From assembly GCA_964200185.2 (NCBI GenBank), contig CAXNAD020000175.1:1-25778 (forward strand): 25,778 bases of DNA, in the 5' to 3' direction. Made by a program: the position numbers and the translations under genes. The stretch comes from Choristocarpus tenellus KU-1152. Taxonomy: Eukaryota > Phaeophyceae. Below the pieces are notes generated by a model. It searched no databases. It was not told where the DNA came from and saw nothing but the letters and a program-made list of their open reading frames with translations. The first letter of the stretch is position 1; each line of letters starts with the position of its first letter. Of this stretch, positions 1 through 12,000 are shown in pieces.

Positions 1-33
1 CCGCCCCGCCCCGCCCCCTCTTGACTGAGGTAG

Positions 34-3000
34 GCGCCAGAGTAGTACTGGTCGATGGGAAGGCGATTCGAGTGTAGGTGGAACAGAAGAGATGGATGAG
101 CAGAACGTGCTTCCTCCTGAGACGGAGGTGGGTGATTGATTACTAGTTGTGGACAATGTCGTAGGAGGGAGGGAGGGCCATGGTAGTGATAGTGCGTGAA
201 TGGTGTGAAGAATGTTCTCACAAACTGCAGAGTGTTCTTTTCTCAACATATTGTGTTTCAAGTGTATGTTGAGGTTGTTAATAGCTCTTCTTTTTTTTTG
301 GTAGGTGGGGGGGGGGGGGGGGGGTACTGTGTGGGTATGATGCAAGTGAGGGGGTGATGGAACTGATGGAATAAGAGTGTGGGATTTGTTATTTTTTATG
401 ATTTTTGAAAAACAATACTGTACTTGAACATATGTTTTTATTGTTTCTGAATGCCCCAGCTGTTATTTTTTATTGTTATTATGTCGTAGAAACCAGCCTT
501 TTTTATTTTCTCTGAGGCTTGTGTACCAAGGGGCTACAGTACCATGTACCTTTATCCTTACCACAGATGCCCCCTTGTGTTTTGCCTCAAGTAGGTGGTG
601 CAGCGAACCATGGCTACGCTGGTCACCCTCACTCTACATGAGCCCACGCTGCTTGATGTCATACTCACCTTTCCGGATCTGGGCTCGACCTTGGAGTTCT
701 CTCTTTTGAGAACACCAGAGGAGATGGTGCAGAAGGAAGTGGCACAAGGCGTGCTCCAAATGGCCCTCAGACTTAGACAATCAGCCCAGGTGTGGTAACC
801 AGTGCCAAAAACAGTCCTCCAAAGGACTGCAGGTACCCTCACCACCAAGAGCTGTACAAAGTTCATTGCAGACTGAACTGAACTGATTTGAACTGAACTG
901 AGGCCGTTTAGTCGCGCTCAGGCAACATTTTATTTTTTTTATTGGTTTCCGATTGTGGTTATTATTGGTTGTTATTGGTATAACCCACATACCAGATTGG
1001 CATGAGCACCTGGTGTAGAGAGGGCCAGCAACTTAGAAGGGGGTTTTTGTTTTTTATTTTCTGGATGACTTCCGTTGGTTTGGACCCCCGATCTACACCA
1101 TACTCTCTTTTTATTGAGAACAGCAATACTTCAAAATATGAAAATATACTACTGCAGATGAGGGGGGGGGGAGGGGCAGGAGTGGTATGTGGCAGGTGAC
1201 AGTTTCATATATTCAGTGCTCTGCGTCTGGCAATACCCTACTACTACACGATAATATTTGTATGTATAGGGTAAGAGTAGGGTCTCTGTGCAAAGGATAT
1301 GTTCCAAGGGCAGGAAACCAAACCAGTAGTGTGTTCGTCTTGGATGTAGGCATTGTAAAACACTAACACTAAAAGTATTAGTACAGAGGATATGTTGTGT
1401 CTTGTGAACTATCTATCTACAACCCTGTTGTCTTGCTTGTGGAGGAACACTCACATCCTTTTCTCGTCTGACTGCTGAAAAACTATCACTTTAATCTAAT
1501 CCTCAGGAGGATCCGGTACAGGTCTTCCTGCGTCTTCTTTTGGATCTGTTGCCTGTGGTGAGATTAGTGATTCGATCTTCGGTGATCAGTGCTAGAGTGT
1601 GCTGGGAAACCTAGAGGGGTGTTCATGGCATGTATCTCTGTTCAAGAGGGTTAGAACCATTTCAGTCACACATCTGTGACATGGTGTTGGTGTAAGAAAG
1701 AGGAAGGGTGGGTTACTTTGTGGAGTCCATGGAGTTAAATGTGTGGAGAGCTCATTGCGTGTGTGCGTGTGTGTGTGTGTGTTGTGCCCTGAATTCTGGT
1801 CTCCAAGGTGTGTGTGTGTAGTGAATACGGGGGAAAAGTAAAATAAATAAAATGCAGGGCATGAATCGATCTTGAACAAAGGAGACTTGTACTCACCACA
1901 GGATAGAGGATAGAGGATGAAAGCACTGAATTTTTACTGCATGGCAACTCTGCATTCCCTTCCTCAGACAGTTAGTTTCTCCTTGATCCCCTCCCTTTTT
2001 TTTTTTTAATTGGTATATTACAAGTATGTTAATTTGTTCTGCTAATGTATTTATTGCAAGGGAGTGACTGTATATTAAAAACAAGCTCGTTCCAGTTCGT
2101 TTGTTGATGCTTTTCCTTTTCAAATATTAATATTTTGTGCCCTTGATGTTGAAGGTGGATGACTTTCAGGACCGGTGCAGTTGTTATTTCTGGCTGGTAG
2201 CGTGTCTGGTACAAGAGAACAATGCCCTCGAAGTCCCCCACCATGCCCAGCTGTGCCTGGATCTAGCGGAGCTCATTGTTGCCAGGTGGGCTCTGGTGAA
2301 TTAAGATTTCTAGCTCCGGTGTGTGAGTCTGATGGCTTTAGTCTACAGTAGTACAGTTTAGTCTACAGTAGTACAGTTTAGTCTACAGTAGTACAGTTTA
2401 GTCTACAGTAGTACACTAGAAAATTCTTCGGCCTTTTTTGTGTCTGGTGGTATTGGGGCCATGTTAAGAGAGGTGACTATTTTAAGGTTGCAGGTGAAGA
2501 ATTATCCAATGTTGTGGTGATCCTCATTGCTGCAGGTTAATTGTAGTACACTGGGGTGTGCTTGGGTGCTACAGAATTGTTGACTATTTAACTATTTAAA
2601 GTGTTACTTGTCCTGTGCTGTTATGTTATGTCAAGAACCCGTTTCATTGGATGGATACTAACTTTTCTGACCCCTTGTACGCCAAACAGCCAATCAAAGC
2701 ACAAGAAAGTGCCACTACTACTACTATTATTATTATTATTGTTGTTGTTGTTGTTGTTGTTAGTGATTGCAAGAGTCCATGGTTAAACTGCATCCGTGCA
2801 CAGTCAGTTGACAGTTTCAAAGGTTAGGATTAGGTTCAGTCCCTATGTCTTGCAACATGTGCATCCCCAGAGCTTGCTCCCCCTGTGTATTATGTAGATA
2901 GATACACACATCAATGCCCCCTTACTTTGGTCACCCTTATTATTATTATTGATATTATTGTTCAGGCCTGTGGTGGAACAATCAGACACCGACAAAGATA

Positions 3001-5357
3001 TGGTTCTGTTGGGGTACATGAAAGTCCTTTGCAGTGCTTTGGGTGCCTTGCCCCCCACCTTGGAGGGGAAGGTGAAGGCAAAGGCTGGGGGCAATACGAC
3101 AAGCGGGGGGCGTGGTCTGGTCAACGATCTGTTCAAACAGTGCCTCTTCACTCTCCCTCATGTGCCAGCAAACCCGGCGGAGGGTACATGGGGGGAAGGC
3201 AATGACAACGAGGTGACTGCTTGGTTCCGTTGCCTGGCAATTGAATAGGCAATGACAAAAAGAAATCTCCCCCCAGCCTGTCTCTTTCATATTAATTCAT
3301 ATTAATTGAATAGGTATTTCGTATTGATTTGTGTACCCCGCTTTGCTTCTTGGAGATGGCTCCATGGTAGTGTGTCTACACCTTGGTACTTACTTTGGTA
3401 CTTCGGTACTCACTTTGGTACTTACTTTGGTACTTACTTTGGTACTTACTTTGATACTTACTTTGATACTTACTTTGGTACTTACTTTGGTACTTACTTT
3501 GGTACTTACTTTGGTACTTGGGTGCGTTGTTGCGCTGTGGGGGGTAGACTTCCATGGTAGATGTTGGTAGATTTTGGTGTTGGTTTTGTCTCTGATTGAT
3601 CGGTGGAGTCTTCCAATGGAGGGCAGATTGTAGAGGAAGGTATTGTCACTACAGATTGCACTCAAAGCGTGTCCACTCCGTTTGTGGTCCCATGTGTTTA
3701 TGTTGGCTTTGAGGCGGTGATTTCTTTTCAAGGGAATCACTGCAACCGATCACTGTACTTTTAGAGGTGCTCTTGTGGTACCTATTGTGGTACCTCTTAC
3801 ATCCCCACAGGTTAGGGTTAGGGTTAGGGTTAGGGTTAGTTCTGATCCCTTCTCATTATTTTTTTTTGTTTCACAGGATGGCAATGTTCTCCTTCCCCCA
3901 AAGTGCAAGAACAGAGGCAGTCGAACTGTCGCCTTCAAGCTTTTGGCAGAACTCGCTAAAGGGTGTTCCACAAATCTACACCTGGTACGTGAAAACACTG
4001 TTGGGGGGGGGGAGGGGGGCCTAAGTAGTATTTCCTTTCTACAGTATGATGGTTTTTCTTTGCTCAATGTTTTATTTTTGTTTTGAAACCAAGTGAGCAT
4101 CATGAGTGCCCTCTTACAACCACATATATATGTGTATACACACATAATACTTACTAGCAGTTTTACAATAATTTTGAAATTACTAATTGTATTTTTTTTT
4201 TGTATTGGTGCTCTGCTGCATTTTCTCCTGCTCCTCCATGGTCACGATGAATAGAAATGGAATATTTAGGATCATTAAAAGGAACATAACCTAAGAAGAT
4301 AGCATGATCACGGGGGGGTTTCCGTTTTCTATCTTTCCTACTTTGGTTATCATGAGTACTTTTCTGGGATATTTCTTGTTAAGATACACATGCACTGCTA
4401 GTACATACATGGAGTCCTGAGTGAGCCATGTGATGTATTGATGCAATTGATATAAACGAAAGGTTAAAGTTGTTTTAACATCAATTTAAAAATTAGCACC
4501 ACACCGTGAGCAATGTAAAAGACTTGTAACGTAATATTTTTTATTTTTTGCAACATAATATATTTTTATTTTCATAGTGAGGCCATTCCAATTTTGGGGG
4601 GGGGGCGCACTTGCTGAACACATGTCCCTACCCCACCCCATTTAGGTAGGTACGTAGGTAGGTAGGTAGACCACCTTGCGCATTTGTGAGATTCATTTCA
4701 TTTGTGCCCTGCAAGGCAAGCTTTCGTGAGAGATTGACCAAAGATGAGAAAGGAAAAAAATGTTTTTGAGGGGGTACAAAATTGCGTATATATATTTTTT
4801 TGAGTGGGATGTCTTGTCCTCGTGCATTCTTGCTGTGGATACTGTTGACATTTTCTTTTCTTTTTTTCTTTTTTGACACGTTCATAACTATTTTTATTTT
4901 ATGACAATTTATGATAACTTATGACAACTTCGCCCCTAGTGAAATTTGCATCTACTTATCTTTTTTTTAGTAGTGACACAGTGCATTGGTTATGTCACTG
5001 TGGTGGTATCAAAGAGATAACGGTTACATTAATGCTAATTATTATTATTATTATTATATCCATCTTCTAGGCTCAAAATATTTTTTGTAGGCCATCCCTC
5101 AGTGGCCTAATATGTATGCCTTGAGTATGGGTTGGGACATTGAATGTGCTCATTGTCCCTCTCGATCTTGGCATGGCCCTCTGCTTAGTGCTACACAACC
5201 CTAACCCTCAACACGACAACGGTGTGCTTTATCAAAATATTTTTTATATTTGTTGAGTACAGGTGACCCAGCTTGCAATGCCACACCATTCGATTTCATC
5301 AGACAGCAGCAGGAAGCTGGCAGTGGCGAAGGAGGTCAAGGAGGTGCCATTGTCTGG
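34..5357 (+). CDS. N-terminal helical-repeat exons of the USP gene
   Basis: Seven exons (34-127, 595-789, 1507-1557, 2155-2285, 2966-3212, 3877-3984, 5263-5357) encode an acidic stretch followed by Leu-rich helical segments. Recognisable pieces are RTPEEMVQKEVAQGVLQM, CSCYFWLVACLVQ, LFKQCLFTLP and PPKCKNRGSRTVAFKLLAEL. The last two resemble the 'CLF..P' and 'PKCK....R..A..LL.EL' elements that precede the catalytic core in USP9X and USP34. Phases: 0 at 127/595, 789/1507, 1557/2155, 3212/3877 and 3984/5263; 2 at 2285/2966 and 5357/6626. Donors include GTACGT (3985) and GTAGGT (5358); one acceptor ends AAG (2154). Exon 34-127 has no family match and is accepted only because its phase fits. The role of the region is presumably scaffolding or substrate binding, which is inference. 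Confidence 0.75.
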
Positions 5358-8300
5358 GTAGGTGTTTATATATATATATATAGGTAGGCGTTTGTGTGTA
5401 ACTGCATACCGCACTCCCATCAAAGCCGAGCATGCACACTGTAGTCGTAAAATCCTCCTATTATTATTATTATTATTATTATTGTTATTTTCCTATTTTA
5501 TGTATTTAATTCAAAGTAGTCAGTGTGGCGAAAAACAGTAATAATTGCTGTTGCAGTAGTAATAGTAATGTCAATGGTAATGTCAATGGTACCTGTAGTT
5601 TGGCTGTAGTGATGGTGTTGACGTGATTTGAACTGTGAAGTGTTTTTGAAAACCTTGAAAACCTTGAAGGAATGACAAATCAGCTCTCGCCAGTTCCATC
5701 TTAGTGTTTTGCTCTAGGAGAAATCAGTGAGCATGTAGATGTTTGTTGGGGTTGAATATCGTAGCGACTGATTTGTTGTATTGTTCTATTGCCTAGAATC
5801 ATTATATATATATATTATTATATTATATATAATAATTAACCGCTCATTCAGTTGGGGAAAAGAAACAGTTAAAGGGTCAGCCATTGAACCGAACTGTAGA
5901 AAGAGGTGATCGACCAGCACCAAACCTTACAAAAAATTACTAGACCATACAGTGGTCCAGACTGGACCCTAACCCTAACCCAACTATCTGGCCTGGTGGA
6001 AAGCTCTCTGCTATTTTGAATTTACATGGCCAGCTCCTAGTATTCACATTATTTCCATGTGCCTGTAGACCATCTGAGGGCATTGGGGGTGAAAACCTAG
6101 ACTGTGAGTATGGCGTAGGTCTATCTGCTGCATATACTCCCCACATGAGGGGAGGGGGATGACAAGGCCGAGGAAGGGGGAGGAGCATACAAATCGAACA
6201 TAGAAGGAATCAGAGCCTGAGATTAAGCACGCCATCCAACCATAAATAGAGGAGCGTGGTGATCATAGATTAAGCATGCACAGGAGCAGACAAGAGCGTA
6301 CCCTCAGGTTTGAGTGCTCCTCTTTGGTGCTTGCTTGCGGCTTGTAGAAGGGGGAGACAAACCGATTTAACCATTGATAGGCGTGCTTGATCTCTGTGAG
6401 AAAGGGAACTTTGCGGGTGGCATAAATGGAGATGGGGGGTGGAGTGTTGTCGACAAACAAGGAGCCAGTAGTGTTCTGGACCAGGCCACAAGGAAGCAAG
6501 TGCTGGTTCAGGACAGGCAGTCAGAAGGGTTTGAGTGGGAGAGGGTTATTTCCAAAGTGTTTTGATTCTCAAACCCCCCTCCCTTTTTTTTGTTGGTTTG
6601 TGGATAAAACGTTTGAGTGAGGCAGGTCATCAGTCACCGGTATGTCCAGCCGGGCAACCTTCGGCTCTGTAGCAAGGCTCGCAAGCTCTGGGAGAGGGAA
6701 CCAACAGCAGAAGTATGGACCAGACACTGTTGCCCAACCACAGGCCATTGAGCCCCAGCATCAACCAACAACCAAGCACAAGAGTGGGTTTGTGGGGCTG
6801 AAGAACCTGGGGTGTATATGCTACATGAACAGCACACTTCAGCAGGTACTTTGAGATGTAACTGTCACTTGACGTTTGTGTCTTGTGTCAAGTAGCCGCT
6901 TCCATGAAAGGATCTGTGGCATAGCTTGGGTTTTGCGCTGGGAAGGAAGTACACACGATCACACACAGCTTGAATTACACAACGTTTTTGTGGATTTCGG
7001 TCTGATTTCAGTGAGTCATGGGCAGAGGAGGTTCAGGTGTATATCAGTGTGGGTCTTGGGTGAGTTGAGGGGTTATGCTTGGGCCACTAGTGCTAATGCG
7101 AGCTGCCGAGGCACTTGCTTCTCTCACACATCGCTGTGGACTGACCATCTTCTATTGGGATAACAAAAGGAGGCAAGCGGTCCTCTTGAGTGGCAATCAA
7201 GTCTCTCAGTCGTTTCATGACAGCATGTACCTGCTGAAACACGTCGCAGCAACAGTTACATGCTTTGCGATCAATATGTGAAGCGCTTGAGCAGTTTGGT
7301 CCTCCTCTCACCGTCGTCAGAATGCGGTCGATTTGGTTCTTGGGGGGGTGGCGATAGACCTTGCCCTTTGGTTTTTCCTTTTGTGCAGTTTTTTTTTTTT
7401 TAGTAGACGTTTGTTGTGTACTGACTCAGACTGCTTTCTTGTGGTGCTATTTTCTCCTCTGTGGTATCCAGCTCTTCATGATGCCTGAGTTCCGTCAGGG
7501 TATCCTTTCTTTCCAGGATAGTGGAGACTTTGCTGAGGACAACCTCATGTACCACTTGCAAAACACCTTCAGTCACCTCCAGGTGAGTATCGGCTAGCAC
7601 CTGCAGTTAGATGTGTTCACACCAAACCTTTCTTGTCTTCCTTGAGAGTTTCCGCTGCAATTATTGGTGCAAGGCAATCCGAATTCTAGTAACCCTATGG
7701 ATGGTCACCTCGTCTGCCTTACTTGAGACCTGAGTAGTCAAAAACAAACGTACAGAATAGTAGCTAGGTAGGTTGTGTAGAATCTCAGAGGCATGGTGTT
7801 GATCCCTACCAAGCAATGCTCAGTACCCTTACAGAGGGCGTGCCTGGGGAAGGGACATTGAAGGCTGTGGATTGTCCGGTGTTAACCTATGTCAATATTG
7901 ACAAAACCTGCTGCTGTGTGTGTGTGTGTGTGTGTGTTGAATGTCATCTTAACCTCCTCTTCTTCTCCAAGCTAGGCCTTCGTTCTTCAGTAATGGTGTA
8001 CTGAGTATATCCTGGTGGGGACACGAGCAATCTCAGCTTGTCAAGAATATTCCTTTAATTCTTGAGAAAGAAGAGATTGTGTAAGAAACAATCAGATTAT
8101 AGAAGGGACTGTGTTTGTATTCTGAAGTATAGAAGGCAGGTACGTATAGAATGTGGAAGAGTTAGGAGTAGGAAACATTGTAACAAATAATCTGTGATTA
8201 TTAATTTATGATCCACAGAATAGGATCGATTTGGTCGCAAGGACCCCTCCCCTCCCCCTCCTTGGGCTAGACTAGAAGGCCCGCTCCTCCTTCCTCCTTC

Positions 8301-9060
8301 CTTATTTCATCTAGGACCTGTCCACCCCAGTAAGGAGTTAATCAAGTCATTTATATACACAAGTCTTGGGAAACATCAGTTTCTTTATCACAAGTGCTTT
8401 ACTCTGGCATCATCTAGCCTTTTTTCTGGTCAGGTACTCTGTCTCTCAACTCTCTACCAGCAGTGTACATAGTGGCACAACAACAATGCCTAACACGAGT
8501 TAGCACCTACCGCTAGTTCAGATAGATGCAGATGCAGCAACAATAGTTGACACCCAATTCCATCTGCTCTACCTTTACGGCTTCTTGTTGCAGGAGTCAC
8601 AGAAGGCGTACTTCAACCCAAAGGGGTTGGTTCGGGCTCTTCAAGATTGGGAGGGAGATCCGGTGGACGTGATGGTGCAACAGGATGCATCCGAGTTCCT
8701 CACACTCTTTTTCCAGCAGGTTAGTGCTTGTGATTGATGGTGCAGCAGTTCGAGTGTACATTCAAGGCCTGCTGCTGGGGTCTTGGGACAAAGTATCAAC
8801 TCATTTTTAATAAAGTTCTGGAAGTTTTTGTCCATAGAAGGAACTGACTCTGTTGCTACTTTTGAAAGAGTGACATGTGTTGGTGTTTGCTGCACCCAAC
8901 CATGTTGAAAGCCGTTGCTGGCATTGTTTTGTTCTTGCATGGTTGAAGAGGACAGAATGACAGGCTGGGAGAGTTGATATTGCATGGAACAGCCGTTCTT
9001 GTTGGATATGTTAATGTTTGCTTTGTTGTGGACATGTAAAAGGGAGGGATTTCACTGACA

Positions 9061-9096
<36 letters not shown>

Positions 9097-12000
9097 TGGT
9101 CAAAGTATTGCTTTTGAACTCCTTTGTTTTCACCAAGGTTGATAAGTACATTGTCAATGCTTCCAACCATTGGTGTTGCTGAACTGACCCCCTCAGGTGG
9201 AGGGTTGTGTCATGGGTTCTCCCTGGGAGAATCTGCTCAAGGAGACCTTTGGTGGAGTGTACAGCAATGAGCTCCTAGCTGAAGGTGGACGCTACAGTGA
9301 ACGTCCGGAGCCGTTTTCGTACATCTCTGTTGAGGTAGGATTCACCACGGTCCTGGTTTCGTATATGCATTCATGAAAAACCTCTCAGTCGATCTATGAA
9401 CCAGGTCCATCTTGTTGGTAATGTCAATGCCTACTAGTAGTCTTCAGTGCTCCCAGTCTGTCTTTGCTTGTTTTCCAGGTCAAGAACATGAAGACCCTTC
9501 ATGAAGCACTGGCCATCTTTACAAAGGAGGAGACTGTGAGCTATAAGTGGGATTCCCTCCAGGACCAAGAAACAGGTGAGGGTTATTGGTCGCAGCTCTA
9601 TTTCGTATGGTCCTTTGAGAAGACTAGGTTGTGGATGCTGACGGGGAATCAACAATCGACAGACACTATCGAAGTGCTAATTTGTACCATGACTCTACAC
9701 TCTACTCTAGACCAGTAAGATAATTGAAGAAGAATGTGTGTTCTAGACTTTAAGGCTAAGGAAATGCCTTGGAGTCTGCCTACAGAATGCACAACTTCAA
9801 AATGATCCCTCGTGGTGTTGTTGAACTTGCCTCCTCCTGTATGACCTCTTTTGACATTGTTTTTTTCTGGCTCCCCCATCTTCCGCAAATGTTGCCCTTG
9901 CCTGTGAAGGCGAGAAGGAGAAGATCACTCTGAGCACGCAAAAGCAGTGCTCCATCAAGGTGTTGCCAAAGCACCTCATAATACACCTCAAGCGATTTGG
10001 ATTTGACTTCGACAATATGCAGCAGACGAAGGTACACCTTTTTTATGGTGCTGATAATGAAAACAAATATATATAATATATATATCCTTGGATGTGGCCT
10101 TTAACTGCTCTTCTTGGATGATTCCACGTACAGTTACAAATATGTCAGTAGGCCTTTAACTGCTGATGACTGTCGCACTCGCTCTCCTTTGTTTTACTCA
10201 GATCAATGACCGCCTTGAGTTCCCTACTGAGCTCGACATGTTCCCTTACACAAAGGATGGGATTGCTGCTGCCAGGTTTGCCAAGGCTGAAGGGTCAGAC
10301 CAACCTGAGGCGAGTCTGATCCCTTTTCACACCTGAGGAGTTCTGTGTGATGTGTAGACTAGACTGTCGATTTGATCTCGTCCTTTCTTACTACTTTGCT
10401 TGTGCCTGCTGGGCAGTCAAGACTGGAAACGCCTTATTGGTTGAATTGTGTTACCGTATATTTATTATAGATTTATTTTCTTCACAAGGTGTGGGTAACA
10501 TGCGGGGAAGGAAACGTCTGTTGCCTTTGTAGTTTTTGTAAGTCTTAAGTAAGTATAAATGGTCATGAACCAAAGTACAAGGCATAATGGAAACAATTAC
10601 TGAGGAGAGTGCAGGCTTCTTACTGCTGTATCCTATCAAATTTTAACCTGTGTGTGTGTCGGGTTGTTTTACAAAACATGGTGGGAACATGGTGGGAACA
10701 TGGTGGGCGTGGCATGTAGAGTGGTCATCCACTTCAAGGCAACAATAGTGTCAAGCCCAAGGCGTACTACCAATACAACTTAGCAGGAGTTGTGGTGCAC
10801 ATGGGCACGGCAAACTCAGGACACTATTACAGCTACATCTCTCCGAGGGATGGGGAAGGAGAATGGATTGAATTCAATGACACAGTGGTGGAAGAGTTTG
10901 ACCCAAAGGTGAGGGCCTGCCTTGTTGTTTTTCCTGTCATGTATTGTGCTCCTTGACCTTTGTCAAGCTTTCTCTTTCATCTCCTCTGTATCTCCTAGTT
11001 CCTGCTGGTACTAAGAGTGTGATGAAGTCTCATGAAGAAAAGAGTTTGACCCTCAGGTGAGGGCTTCCTTCGTCGACTGCCATACCATGTAGTAACTTGG
11101 CCGTTTGTTCTAGTCCGATTTTTCATCTCTCTGTAGTTGTGCATTTTTGTACCAATACTAAAGAAAAGAGTTAGAAAGTGTCATGGAGTGCTTTGCGCCT
11201 CTTGTCCTTCATTGACCCAACTACAGGGAGGAGATCTCCCGTCGCACACTTTCTGAAACACCATTGACACTGTTACCTGCCACTGGGATGCCATACCGCT
11301 ACTACATCTTTGGGGTCATTTGTGCCCTTTCAGGACCTCGAGGCAGAGTGCTTTGGTGGCGAGGAGAGGGTTACGTTCGGCATGGACACACGCTACAACA
11401 AGCAGCCTCCTTCGACCTCTGAGCGCATGAGGGAGCGCAATAGAAATGCTTTCCTTTTGGTATACGACCATGTCCCTATCTCTCAAGATGAAAGTAGGGA
11501 AGAGAGTGAAAGGGTGACTGATGCTGTGGAGTCAGCCTCGTCGCGAGCGGCGTGCGTGATAAATAATCGGGAATTGGCTCCACGGTCGATGGGGAAGCAG
11601 AGGAGGTTCAGAGCACATGTGCCCGATGCCATCATGAGCGCAATCCAGCAAGAAAACCTTGACTTTTGGAGGTGAGCAATAGGAGGACTGCCACGTGTTG
11701 GCATGCAGGTGTTGTGTCTTAACGTGTGACTATGTTGGCATGCAGGTGTTGTGGCTATGTAGAAAAGTGGCGCATACCATGCACTGCAGTGTCTTTGTTT
11801 AGTGTCGTGTCTTAACTACGGGCATTCGGCACAGTCAGGAGTAGTGAAGTATGATATCTCGTGCTAGGTAATGCTTTTACATGGAGCACCGGAGTTTGGA
11901 AAGGAGGTCGCAAGTTTTTTTAGTCCTTGCAAGGCGTCTTTTTGGAGCACAATTCTGACTTCCTCCTGTTACACGCCCCGTATCGGCCGCCAACGTGGGA

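Larger units (their letters stand above)
5358..6625. other. 1.27-kb intron with open frames on both strands at 6240-6570
   Basis: Apart from the repeats listed, the right third of this intron is less AT-rich and open on both strands. The minus frame (6263 to about 6515) contains YATRKVPFLTEIKHAYQWLN with many C- or G-ending codons. The + frame (6374-6565) contains LIGVLDLCEKGNFAGGINGD. No domain recognised. It may be a remnant of an inserted element. The flanking exons join in phase across it, so it is spliced out. Confidence 0.4.

Noticed and set aside
567-590. Micro-exon or start codon at ATG 567 before the exon at 595
   Set aside because: The ATG frame does not fit the exon at 595, whose own frame has a TAG at 592-594.
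2601-2827. Two overlapping + strand ORFs with Leu or Thr/Ile/Val runs
   Set aside because: They are translations of the ACT-ATT-GTT microsatellite in an intron.
3306-3740. ORFs with repeated GTYF, LVLT or KVST units on both strands, or a CRISPR array
   Set aside because: The 12-bp tandem array keeps all frames open; it has no spacers, so it is not CRISPR.
3811-3839. Chromosome end (telomere)
   Set aside because: Unique coding sequence of the same gene continues on both sides.
6876-7311. ORFs in the intron 6846-7471
   Set aside because: The flanking exons join in phase and give the canonical NSTLQQ-LFMMPEF sequence, so the interval is intron.
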